Positions 22,001-31,786 of a DNA stretch of 64,000 nucleotides are shown in pieces (within the stretch, counting starts at the first letter, position 1; each line of letters opens with the position of its first letter). The position numbers and the translations under genes were made by a program. The DNA comes from Enoplolaimus lenunculus. Lineage: Eukaryota; Nematoda; Enoplea; Enoplida; Thoracostomopsidae. The stretch spans positions 1-64,000 of the forward strand of contig JASANG010001610.1 of assembly GCA_030248215.1 (NCBI GenBank), given 5' to 3'. The notes below the pieces were generated by a model, which saw only the letters and a list, made by a program, of their open reading frames with translations, ran no database searches and was not told the origin of the DNA.

Positions 22001-25000
22001 CTGGTGATAGGTGTTGCAAGCAAACATACGGAATATGATTCGTATATAAAATTTTCAGAATACTGCCGCTGCGTCGTCGACTGACGATGAACAGGGTGTT
22101 ATGGATAGTAGTGGCTCTGCAATCGCCGCTTCGTCTCGTTCAAAATCAGCGGACTATTTGAAGCTGTTTGTCGAAAAATCACATTCATCGCGTTATGAAC
22201 GAAATGAAGTTGGTGAAAAATCGCTGGCTGTTGATTCCACAAATGTAGCTGCTGAAAAACTAGGTGAAAGCGGTAACAACAAGGACAACGACGAGATTGC
22301 TATGTCAGAAATGATTGTCCAGTCAGAGGCAGTGAAATATCGACGGCGGCGGAGACGAAATTCAATCGAGGAGGACGGTGAGAAAGATGACTTGAAAGAA
22401 GATGACGGAGAAGAAAATGAGGGAGATGAAGATGAGGACGAGGTTGGTCCGTTGAATGAAGACCTTGAAGGTGGCGATGGCGATGATGCTGATGATGTCG
22501 ATGCGGATGAAGATAGAAAAAATCCCGCGTTTGTGCCAAAACGCGGAATATTTTATCAGCACGATTTGCGAGTGCTCGATGAAGGCGATAAAAAGTGAGT
22601 CGAACTAGTCGAATGGCTCGGGGGGGGCAGGGGCGTAGACAGGATTTTGGAAACCGAGAAGGAGAGGTACGTTCGGCTGTAAAAAAATTCGGTCCATGTT
22701 AATATTAAGCACCTGCGCACTTGGCGACGGGAATTGAGTGATATAGAGACCGAGAAGCTTAATCTTAGGCTTAGGTTTGGCTTATGTTTAGGCTAAAACC
22801 AGTAGACACTTAAGACAAGAGAGCTGACCGTGATCGCTATACCCCTTGACTAAGCCTTTGACTACTACATGTCGTTGATGTTAGGTCCAGAATTGCTAGT
22901 TGTGCCCGCATGATTGGTGAAAGGTATCGGGTCTGCGAAGCGCGCTAAAGAAAACAACACCTTTTCAAAAGCATGCTGTTTTCTAGGAAACCTAATAACT
23001 AAATTTGGTAAAAACTGTCATGTTGCTATTTTGGACAAAGTTAATTTTGTTTTGAGTATTGTGTAAATATCAATATATTCGACATTGAGTTGCCCATATG
23101 AGATTGTTTCAGGGCAAACGAAAAAGTGTCGAAGAAGCTTGAGTACATTGAAAAAGCGGATAAATGGTCGCACGATATGTATTTATCAGACGATCAGGCG
23201 CCGAAATCACGCTCTGAGCTAATAGCATCTTATGGCTACGACATTCGCGCTGATGCCCGAGCGCCTCGCGGTGCCGACAGAAACAAAAAGTATTCACGAT
23301 CGGCACGTAGAAATGGCCCTGCACCGGACTGGCGTGACCCAGATTCGTACCGGCGTTATGGAAGTGGAAGGGGTGGTGGTCGCGGTGGTGGTCGTGCTGG
23401 ATCAACTAAGACGTCCCGCGGCGGTGCTGCAAAAGAAGCCTCGGGCGAACAGCGAAGCACCACTGCTGGTCCGTTGAACGATACTTGTGAGCAAGAAGAG
23501 TTTCCACCGCTGTCTTCCGTAGAAGATGACAAGCTGCTACCGACCGCAAGTAGCAGTAACAGTAAACACCGAAACGGTATATCTAATACCGGTGCAGCCG
23601 GTTCCGGTGGAAATTCAAAGGGCGGTTTTGACACGGCGACTGAACATGACAGTAATCGAAGTTATGTTAATGAGTGGTTGAATAGCCATACTGGTGGCGG
23701 GCTACCGACTAATTCAGCCAAAACTGCTCGTCTAAATGCGCAGCCAGACCATTCGGCCCCCTCTGGTTACCAACCTCGAGGTAATGACCGACCGCGTGGG
23801 GGTGTTTCAAATGCCCGCGACGGGAAACCAACACGGGCTCTGGCGAATACGGGACAAAGACAAACTCCACCACCATCGCTTTCTCAGCCGAATAATAGAT
23901 CTGCTGGCCTAAATCCGTTGTTTCGAAAGCAAGAGCCTATGATTAGAAGTAACAGAGGTAGAGGTGCTGCGGCTGGTTACGGCGTTAGAGACAACTGGGA
24001 TAAGACAGAAATTCGTGATGACTATCATTCACGAACAAGAGGACCGTATAATGATTCTGGAACGCGCTATGCGCCGAATTCTGGTGGGCATAATGAGCCG
24101 ATTGGTAGTAGCATGCATCAAAATTCGTACCGCGGTTATGCTTCGTCAACCATTCCTAGAGGTAGAGGAGGATCGGGATTTGCTGCAAATCGTAGAAATG
24201 GAGGAGATCGTTTTTTGCACGGATATGCGAGTGGCGATGAACAAAGCAAACATTACGGAATTCGCGGCGATTGTGGTGCTGGGCCTCTGCAAGGAAGCGA
24301 TTGGAGAGGTTATAATGGAACTGGTTATCGCGGTGGGTTTCAACGAGGGTATGATATAATGCGGCAGCGATCTTGGCATGAAGATCGGACTGGTGCCCCC
24401 CGTCGGTTTGGGCACGAAAATCAGGAACCGGTGCCGCGGAGCTTTGTAAGTCGCGGTGGCCGTTATGATACTCGCGATAGGTGAGTTAATTTGCCAGAAA
24501 ATGAACTGTGAAAGCGTTGCGTTGTGGACTAATTCTAGCCTGATCACTTGGTTGGTCTTAGGTTTGGTTTTAGGCGCGAAAGTTTACAGCAAAGATATCT
24601 AACGTACATTTTAAAATATTAATAGAGCTAGAGATAATTATAAGCGTATTTTTCATTCCAGATGTCTGCGGAGCTAATGCATTCTTTGAGCATGAGAGGT
24701 TTCTGGCAACATCAGTTATCTTAGAAAACATAAATTTTTTATTGAAATCAAAGGATTTAAGCAAAGTTACAAAGTCCAAGCGATATCTTGACCTAAGACC
24801 AAATAATACATAAACCATGGCTTGTGCAATATTCTATAATATGTTTGAATTAATTATGTTTTAGACCTGATCGGTTTACAGCAGAGCGAGATAAGGGCCG
24901 AAGTCCTGAAGGTAATTATAAATATTACTGTTGAATGTAGCTGGCTTTTGTGTTTTCATACAGTTTACATTTTTAAAATGTTAAGTTTAGTTATATACGT

Positions 25001-27380
25001 CTGTATATGCATTTCGTGTCATGTGTAAGTACTTGTTTATTCACGCTAGCAACCGACCATGCTGTACGTGTTTTAAAGAAAAAAGTGCAAATTAAATTTT
25101 AAAAATTGTGCTAATTTTTCGAGCTAACTGTTCAGGGGCTTAAAGGTTGCAACAACTATAAAGGTTGCACTGCACTATACGTATGTGGGCCGTGCGTCAC
25201 CTAGGGCAGCCCTTGTCGTGTGTTGTATATTATTTTAGTTGTGGATTATCGTAATCGAAAAATGCCATCAATGGAGTTCCGAGCGTCGGGTCGCGGTGGT
25301 GGTAGTGGCGCGGCTAATGGCGGTCGGCAATCAGGGTTTGTGAGTAACGCACCATCAAGTGATAATGCGCGAGCAGAACTGCTACGAGCAGCTTCTGATT
25401 TAACTAGAGGGTATCGTGGTAATAACGCAGCGCATTCGTCACATACGTCATCAGGAGTGATCGCTTCTAGCGGCCCTGCTCTACGTACTGGTGGCTATCA
25501 ACGTAAAGGCGGCGCCAGTAACATCGTAGGCGGATCTCACATGCATAGGGAGGACGGCATGTCAACGAGTCTAAGCGCGAGACAGCCGACTGGCGCACAT
25601 GATCCACGAAATCAAGACGTCCAGTATCAAACAGGAAATTTGCCGCCTAGATTTCAGAGAGATGGTAAGACTTCGCCCCTGTTCTCAAATACATTTGTAT
25701 AGCGTCTGTGACCAGCTTGCAATAGGTTTTCAAACTGACGAACTCCTGCAATGCAATGGCGGATCTCAGTTAATCACAGAAAAAGAAGCCAATTACGAAA
25801 AATCAGCTGAATTTCGAACCTGATTGTTCACTGTTTCACAAGTTATTATAAGACGAAACCCTATCACCACTGGTGATAGGTTTTGCACACACATTTGAGA
25901 ATACGGGCATAGGTGTATTCTGCTGTGAAATTTGGGGAACAATTTTTCTGGGAACAGAACTGACCACGAGTAACACGTTTATATTTAATTTGGGCTATCT
26001 ATTTCGTTGTTTTGTTTTTTGAAAGTTTAGGTATTTGTTTTATAGGCTTATTTGCTTTTATCTCGTCAATCTCAATAGCTAATGCTATTAAATCAGGTGG
26101 TTGTTTTGATTTAATTTTGCATTCGGTCGAAGGTGATTGGTGGAAGTTTTCTAGATTAATTAGGTAATTAGTTGAGTATCTTTAAGTTTGCTAATGACAG
26201 AAATTATTTGCTCGAAATGACACAATTTGATTAAGTTTTAACCTTGTCTTTTTTGAAACGCCTCTGTCGATTAAGATTTTTTCATTTTTTAGTACAAGTT
26301 TATGAATATTGTTTGAAAGGTATAACGAAATCCACTTGAGATAATCTGTGAATGTCTAAGCAAAGTGGATAATACGAGCATAGCTTTCAACTTTGAATAT
26401 AATTTTTCAATTTTTTTTATTTTTAAGTTTATGAATATGCTTTGAAAGGTACTTCGAAATCCACCGAAGAGGATCTGTGAATGTACTATGTAAAGTTGAG
26501 GATACAAACGTAGCTTTCAACTTGCGTTTCAGTTTTTTCAAAGTCATTTGAATTCACTTTATGAGTGTATTTTGAAGGTGTACGATCGGCAATCAATATT
26601 GATTCTTACTCAACAAATTCTAACCCGTATTCAAATGATTTGAATGGCCGAAACGAAGGCGTTTCAATTGGCGTTCAAGTGTCGACACCACATGTGGCAA
26701 ATTTTAATCATGAAAATCCCAACATTCCAGCTGCGCCTGGTGGATACAACCACGCGAGAGGCCAAAAGAATTTTTTCCCAGCAGGAGGCTTGAACTCGTC
26801 CTTCGAGAGTGATCCGGGAGGTAAATTTTCCGGTACATACGGGGCTGCTCAGGGTAGCACTGGTTTTCAATATCGCGGCATCGGAGGCGCAGCGCCTGCG
26901 TCAAGTCACACGACAACCTCACCAGATAGCTCGTTCCAACTGTTGGAAACGTTGGCCACCGCTGGGGCTGGTCGAGCCGAGTAAGTTGAAAGACAAGGTT
27001 TTATATACAGTTAGCTGATTGTAGAAATATAGATATTTAAATATTTATCTGATTTGAAATTAGAAGGAGATTTACTTTTTTTGCGTTTGTTGGGGTTATA
27101 ATTGTAATAATGTGGTCATTCCGCCGTGTTTTAGCCACTCTATAATAACACCAACAAAATACCAAACACTATGTCATGCTTTAAAAAGCATGCATAGTAT
27201 AAACCTTAGGTGTGCGTTTTTGCGCTGTATTTAAGAAACTTTTAAAACTTCAAAATGCACCAAAGCAATTGAATTGTTGAAAATAACCTTTATTTAAACT
27301 TTGAAACGTGGCCTATTACTCATTTATTTTATAATAATTGTGCTTTAGTGATTTCAATCAGCAGCAGCAACAACAACAGC

Positions 27381-27411
<31 letters not shown>

Positions 27412-28194
27412 CAGTAAACGATATTCTGCAATGCGACAGCAAGCACGTGGATCGTCAACGTCGGCTGCAAACGCATTGCAACCGCAAGCAGCCTTGACGT
27501 CCTCGCAACCAGCACAGCATATGCTAACTGCACAGTACCAAAACTTAGACTCTCAACCACCACCACCACAACAACAACAACAATTATCTGGGTTTCCTGG
27601 CAATGCTGCCACGGGAACGTTAGCAAACTCTCCGCCATCATTGGCTACTGGAAATTTACCTACAGCAGCTGTGTCCGCGACACATCAAAATTCAAATGTC
27701 GCAACATTCTTCAATAGTAAGCGTTGTTGTGATGCCCAATTTGTTTGTTTTTAATTTTTTCTAGTTTTATAAAGTTTGTTATACCGCATTAACAGAGTTT
27801 TTGTTTTTTCGACAAGCGTACGTTTCGTTCATTTGATCCAGGGGCGTAGCCTGAATTTTGAACAACTTTGGTAGCATGCTATAAATTTTTGAAGGGTGGT
27901 TTTCTTGTGTTGCCCACTGAAGTAATTGCTAAAACTCGCTTACGTATTTATTAAAAATTGTGGCAAAACTATTTTCATAAATGACGATGAAAGCTGATGT
28001 TGAATTGCCTATTTTGAGAAATTTTGTAATAGTAAGGGGATTTTGTAATAGTAGGGGGATTTTAGCTAAATTTGACCGAGAAACAAAGGGATGCAGATTT
28101 ATGTTGTAACCCCCTATCGACGCACGCCCAAGGCAAAATGTAATATGTGTACCTTATTATTCATAAGTATTTATCTATTTATTTATTTCTTTCT

Positions 28195-28229
<35 letters not shown>

Positions 28230-31200
28230 TTATGTTGCTATTATAAAACAAAAGCGTAGTTGAGTTTGCGGTTGGGAGGTGGTGGTTCTACCAGTTTTGT
28301 TTGCTTGATATTTTAGTTTTGTAGAGCTTTATTTTAGCAGACGTGCTATATTACCTTGGTTATGAACACTTGCTTTATTGTGAGTTTTGCATGTACAGCA
28401 ACCAACTCAAAGTTACTGTATATTTTGGGCTGTATCTAGTGTTCCAACCCCAATAACCGGTTTCGGGTCTATATTACCGTTTGTGTTTTCGTTTGACAAT
28501 GAATTGTATATCTGACATTGTTTCAAAGATGGAAACGTTTTGATTCAAGGAATGTGGGTTATTTAAAGTTAACACAAACAGTGTAAAATATTGTAAACGT
28601 GAGACAATATTACTCTTGTTGGCATTTTCAATACCTCACTCACTAGTAGTAAGTTTACTTGTTTTCGAAATCAGCTTTGTTGCTGATTTGATTTTTGCTA
28701 GTAAAACTAATTTTTAATCAAAATACGTATATTTGTGCTATGATTGACAATCTGTTTATTAGTACACATTTTTGCTGAAGTGCTAGTTTTTGAGTGTTTT
28801 CTTTTTAGCGTTTCAATCGGCGCAAAATAGCACCGCTGCAGCAATCTATAGTGATGCTTTATTAAAAAATGCTGCTGTGATAAATGCAGCCGCGACTATG
28901 GGACAACCGCCTTACGACATGTATGCTGATATAACGTCAGGGGCTGTCCCACATGGAGCTGCGGCGTATCGTGAGTATCTTTTGTTTTGTTTTAAAACGA
29001 AAATGCTTCAAATGCAAAGTTTTTGTCATCTGACAATAAATACTTTGCCATAAAATCGCAATAATCAGTTAGTATTAAGGAGTCAGACTATCGCTGGAAT
29101 TCCAGTGAGACCCCTCACGGGATGTTGTTTTGTATATTTTTTGATACTCACCGTTGGAAACGCTAACGTTTAAGTCGTAATTTTCATTTTGGTTGGCAAC
29201 TAAGGTTAAAATTATTCAATGTACCCGTTCACAACTGTAAATTAATTTTTAGCTTTTTCAGCCAGCGGGGTTAGCATTATTTCCAGAGTCCATGTAGGAC
29301 CCCCGCTCTGTTGAATATTTTGTGTTACTTAACTTAGCAACACAAACGTTTGTTCGTAATTTTCAAATTTGTCCAGCAACTATGATTCCTTTGTAATTGT
29401 ATTTTCTAGAGATATTTGGCACCTTTGCGCTTTGAAATTCTAGTGGAACCCCGTTTGTTAGAATAACCGTAGCCAGGATTTTGTAAAGGAGACGGTTGCA
29501 TTCTGTAAAAATGTCGAAGGGGTTTCTTGTGTTGCAAACTGATGCCGTGTCAAAAAACCCCAGTACAAAACTTTTAAGTTGACTTTGACACCTGAAACTT
29601 TGCCCCGCTTATTTAGTAATGTATATGTTAGAAACACAAATGTTTAATCGTAATTTTTAAATTTGGCATGCACCTGTGTATACATGAGTTTCTAGAAATT
29701 TCTGGCAACGCTGGTGTAGTCGATGCTGCAACCGCGTCGTTATTAGCTGCAGCCGCGGCTGCTGCTGGCGGTGGTGACGCAACCAACGTAGTGGCTGGCT
29801 TGCAGTCGTCGCAAGACGCCGCGGCAGCAGCAGCGGCAGCTTTCGCATACGTAGGCGTGCCGCCCCCGTCTGCGGTACCCTACTCTGCAAGCGGACCATC
29901 AATGCCGCATACTGTTGCTGCGTTGACCGGCCAGCATTATGCTGCTGGCCCGGCGTCGCAACAGCCTTCTGCAGGGCACGCGATTGGCTCTCCGAGTGCT
30001 TACCGAGTAAGTCGTACTGTGGGGTTTTTAATTGTTATGCTTTGACGAAGTTGTTTTCTTGTTTTGGTGTTAAATTATTTCAAGTTCAAGTTCACTGATT
30101 CGTTATTTTATTTAAGCCTGTTTTTTTTATTTTTCGATCTTTTACGTGCAAATATATTGGCAAATTTTACCGCTACACATACCATAGCAAACGTAGCGGA
30201 AGACACGAAGCACTTGTTGAACAACTTTATTTCTTTATAGTGAATATAATGTAAACTTACAGTCTGTATGGTATGATTATTGAATGAATTTTGACCTTGA
30301 TAATTGAAACAAGTATACATAGCATTATTTATTTCTAATTTTTTGTATATATGTAACAAGGTCATGTGTATTTATTTAGTTTTATTTCTAAAATTTGAGA
30401 ATGACGGTACATCTATATTAAAGTCAGACACGCCTATATAATATGTAATATTCAAGAAACCTGTATTATTATATAGATGTCTATTCCTTGCAAATTTCTA
30501 GAACGACACCGGTGCATCAGCTGCGTCAGAATTGTACGCAATGCAACATCCATCAGGAACGGTATATTTTGATCCTGAAACACAGCAACAGATTGGGCAG
30601 AGTTTGACAATTGCTGGCTCTGGGACCGGCCGGCCGGTGCGTCGCAGCGCTAAAGTCCTTCCGATTGTTGCGCCCAATGGCGGTAACAGTTCTGGAGGCG
30701 GTGTTGGACAAATGACCTCTAGAGCGAACGCTATTCAGACAGATTCTCAGGTAAATTAAAAAATTTTGTTTCGGCATTTATTCATAATCCACAACAATTT
30801 GCGCATGCCATGTGGAAGATACACATTTTATTCTGAATGCGACTCTTCAATCAGTTTCATTTTTGGTGTATATTCAACAGTTTATATGGTGCATTGATTT
30901 GAAGTTAATGAATAGCAAAATTTATCAAATTGAACAGTTTGAAAATTTGTCTTTATTTAAAACTAAGATTAAGAATTAATTGCTTTTGTAATATTGTCTT
31001 GCATTTTGACACATTATGAGTCGAGCAATAAGTTTTACAAGAACAGTTCATTTAATTGTGTTTTTGGTCAGTTGTATTACTATATGTATTAGACGCGTTG
31101 TGTTCTGTACTTAAGGTGACAACGAACAGAGTTGTAACGACATCGGGCTATTTTCCTGGTCACCAGCAACAACAGCAGCAGCAACAACCACAACAACAAC

Positions 31201-31454
31201 AGCAACAACAACAACAACAACAACAACAACGTCACGCAATCTCAAGCGGTATTCCACATAAAGACATTGGGCAGCAACATAGGCAACAGTTTCAACAACA
31301 GCAACTGCAACAGCAACAACCGCACGCACTTGATCGCTACATTGTGAACAATAATGGGGTGAATCGTCGCCCGTTAGCACCACAAAGTCCGTCTCCGCCG
31401 CCACCTGATGAACCAAGGCATCCGTTAACGACCACAGCCACATATAGTGGATAA
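18985..31454 (+). CDS. CASC3: CASC3/MLN51/Barentsz, exon junction complex core protein
   Basis: This is the RNA-binding core partner of eIF4A3 in the exon junction complex, acting in mRNA surveillance, localisation and translation. My model has exons 18985-19003, 19900-19952, 20306-21466, 22059-22594, 23113-24480, 24865-24911, 25239-25664, 26578-26980, 27349-27716, 28809-28970, 29696-30006, 30502-30750 and 31116-31454. All joints are in phase and give 1813 aa. Residues about 560-635 form the Btz/SELOR domain: DEDRKNPAFVPKRGIFYQHD, then W608, DDQAPKSRSELI and YGYDIR, nearly matching human CASC3. SDYESADE near the N-terminus also matches the human protein. The rest is Ser/acidic-rich, then Gly/Arg-rich, Ala-rich and poly-Gln. 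The protein is much longer than the human one (about 700 aa). The first two exons and the weak second donor are the least certain parts. The identity of the gene is firm. Confidence 0.93.
19062..19641. repeat. head-to-head pair of tRNA-like SINEs in CASC3 intron 1
   Basis: The left unit (about 19062-19310) and right unit (about 19330-19641) are inverted copies of one sequence. The shared words include GGATGCATGGAGGCAAAATG, TGTTGAGGTTC and AAGGCATAAAA. Each ends in a tRNA-like part. On the plus strand the left unit has TGGCTGAGTGGCATGC, an anticodon-like CTGTTAA loop and AGTTCGAAAC. On the minus strand the right unit has CGTGGTAGCGCA and GGGGTCGAAACTT. They could fold into a long hairpin in the intron. 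The open frames at 19358-19821 belong to it. Confidence 0.65.
19900..19952 (+). CDS. CASC3: CASC3 exon 2
   Basis: Acceptor TTTTAG, then AG CAC GCG TCC GAT TAT GAA AGT. This encodes HASDYESADEAKNEEIV. The SDYESA(D/E) block is shared with vertebrate CASC3. The donor is weak, either GTTAGA at 19953 or GTGGTT at 19950, and both leave phase 0. Confidence 0.7.
19953..20305. other. CASC3: CASC3 intron 2
   Basis: AT-rich intron ending TATCGTTAG. Nothing else is seen in it. Confidence 0.6.
20306..21466 (+). CDS. CASC3: CASC3 exon 3, acidic and Ser-rich N-terminal region
   Basis: A 1161-nt, phase-0 exon begins GAT TCT GAC and encodes 387 residues rich in Ser, Asp, Glu and Lys. It ends with a basic stretch (GRQRRRRMRRTRRSGTP) just before donor GTGAGG. 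The frame also runs on to a stop at 21478 if unspliced, but the donor and the in-phase exon 4 make splicing far more likely. Confidence 0.85.
21467..22058. other. CASC3: CASC3 intron 3
   Basis: Donor GTGAGG, acceptor AAAATTTTCAG. No other feature. Confidence 0.7.
22059..22594 (+). CDS. CASC3: CASC3 exon 4, first half of Btz domain
   Basis: It opens NTAAASSTDDEQGVMD, continues through a basic RRRRRRN patch and an Asp/Glu-rich tract, and ends with DEDRKNPAFVPKRGIFYQHD and LRVLDEGDK. The donor is GTGAGT after two bases of a Lys codon, which exon 5 completes. The NPAFVPKRGIF segment matches the eIF4A3/RNA-contacting half of the SELOR domain. Confidence 0.93.
22595..23112. other. CASC3: CASC3 intron 4, inside the Btz domain
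   Basis: It separates the two halves of the Btz domain. It contains degenerate TTAGGC-like words (22755-22800). The acceptor is GATTGTTTCAG. Confidence 0.7.
23113..24480 (+). CDS. CASC3: CASC3 exon 5, second half of Btz domain and RGG region
   Basis: It begins ANEKVSKKLEYIEKADKW, then DDQAPKSRSELIASYGYDIR, completing the Btz domain. The rest is Gly/Arg/Ser/Asn-rich with RGRGG and GGRGGG runs near 23365-23400 and many spaced RG and GYRG motifs. This is typical of disordered RNA-binding tails. The donor GTGAGT splits an Arg codon. Confidence 0.93.
24481..24864. other. CASC3: CASC3 intron 5
   Basis: Donor GTGAGT, acceptor TATGTTTTAG. Nothing else noted. Confidence 0.7.
24865..24911 (+). CDS. 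CASC3: CASC3 exon 6, 47-nt small exon
   Basis: It encodes RPDRFTAERDKGRSPE and is flanked by acceptor TTTTAG and donor GTAATT. It restores the phase between exons 5 and 7, which supports it despite its size. Confidence 0.75.
24912..25238. other. CASC3: CASC3 intron 6
   Basis: A 327-bp AT-rich intron with acceptor TATTATTTTAG. Confidence 0.65.
25239..25664 (+). CDS. CASC3: CASC3 exon 7
   Basis: It encodes VVDYRNRKMPSMEFRASGRG and about 120 further Gly/Ser/Asn-rich residues, ending PPRFQRD before donor GTAAGA. It is low complexity and probably disordered. Confidence 0.8.
25665..26577. other. CASC3: CASC3 intron 7
   Basis: Two related segments near 26290-26390 and 26400-26520 share TTTATGAATAT, TTTGAAAGGTA, GAAATCCAC and CATAGCTTTCAA-like words. 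They make a roughly 115-bp imperfect tandem duplication. Confidence 0.6.
26578..26980 (+). CDS. CASC3: CASC3 exon 8
   Basis: It encodes GVRSAINIDSYSTNSNPYSN and continues as a Gly/Ser/Asn/Pro-rich stretch to LLETLATAGAGRA. The acceptor is TTTTGAAG and the donor GTAAGT. It leaves phase 2. Confidence 0.8.
26981..27348. other. CASC3: CASC3 intron 8
   Basis: No additional feature. The acceptor is TTGTGCTTTAG. Confidence 0.65.
27349..27716 (+). CDS. CASC3: CASC3 exon 9, poly-Gln tract
   Basis: It opens DFN, then about 18 Gln encoded by mixed CAG/CAA codons (27358-27411), then Ala/Gln/Ser-rich sequence with a second short P/Q run near 27560-27585. The donor is GTAAGC. The CAA/CAG repeat is likely to vary in length between individuals. 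Confidence 0.8.
27717..28808. other. CASC3: CASC3 intron 9 with TTTA microsatellite
   Basis: A 1.1-kb intron containing a (TTTA)n tract at about 28165-28231. Otherwise nothing recognised. Confidence 0.65.
28165..28231. repeat. (TTTA)n microsatellite
   Basis: About 15 near-perfect tetranucleotide units in CASC3 intron 9. Confidence 0.9.
28809..28970 (+). CDS. CASC3: CASC3 exon 10
   Basis: It encodes TFQSAQNSTAAAIYSDALLK followed by about 35 residues (DMYADITSG near the end). The acceptor is TCTTTTTAG and the donor GTGAGT. Phase 1 on both sides. Confidence 0.8.
28971..29695. other. CASC3: CASC3 intron 10 with repeated words
   Basis: Three related segments (about 29095-29200, 29270-29370 and 29440-29660) share the order GAGACCCC or GGACCCC, TTTTG, AACACAAA(C/T)GTTT, CGTAATTTT. 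They suggest an internally duplicated intron. Confidence 0.5.
29696..30006 (+). CDS. CASC3: CASC3 exon 11, Ala-rich region
   Basis: It encodes ISGNAGVVDAATASLLAAAA and further Ala runs, then P/S/A-rich sequence to SPSAYR. The donor GTAAGT leaves phase 0. Confidence 0.8.
30007..30501. other. CASC3: CASC3 intron 11
   Basis: AT-rich intron with acceptor GCAAATTTCTAG. Nothing else seen. Confidence 0.65.
30502..30750 (+). CDS. CASC3: CASC3 exon 12
   Basis: It encodes 83 residues including HPSGTVYFDPETQQQ and GRPVRRSAKVLPIVAP. The layout resembles the human CASC3 C-terminus, where VTYYNPAQQQ is followed by PPRRTPQPVTI. This supports true orthology beyond the Btz domain. Confidence 0.85.
30751..31115. 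other. CASC3: CASC3 intron 12
   Basis: AT-rich intron. The acceptor TGTACTTAAG has a weak pyrimidine tract. Confidence 0.6.
31116..31454 (+). CDS. CASC3: CASC3 exon 13, last exon with poly-Gln
   Basis: It begins VTTNRVVTTSGYFPGHQ, then a Gln tract of about 20 with one Pro (31166-31230), a second Gln-rich block (31286-31320), and a Pro-rich end (APQSPSPPPPDEPRHP) before TAA at 31452. Confidence 0.85.
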   Translation: MTTNRVVTTSGYFPGHQQQQQQQQPQQQQQQQQQQQQQRHAISSGIPHKDIGQQHRQQFQQQQLQQQQPHALDRYIVNNNGVNRRPLAPQSPSPPPPDEPRHPLTTTATYSG

Positions 31455-31674
31455 TAGTATTGGTTTGGTATACTTTCTTTAAAATCATTTGTTTTCTTGT
31501 GGGATTTATATACATTTTCTGGTGGCATTTAAGTATGGAATATTTTAACATGCATAGATCGTTTATGACTGTTGTTTTGGAATCTGAGGAATGTGTTTTG
31601 ATCGCATACAACAGTGTTGAAAATGGCGATATGAGGTTATTACTAATATACGTGTTGTTCTAAGCGAGTGCAGA

Positions 31675-31786
31675 AATAAATGTGAGCAACACGTGATTCT
31701 GATAGCAATAGCAGTGAACAAACTGTTCTATACACGTTTAGAGCGTTATTTTTAAAAGCAATAGTATATTATAACAAGTAAATAAA
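31675..31786 (+). terminator. candidate CASC3 poly(A) signals
   Basis: AATAAA occurs at 31675-31680 and 31781-31786, 220-330 bp after the stop codon. Either could direct 3' end formation. Confidence 0.45.

Noticed and set aside
20280-24547. Long minus-strand frames opposite CASC3
   Set aside because: They are shadows of GC-richer coding exons on the plus strand, with low-complexity His/Ser/Pro content.
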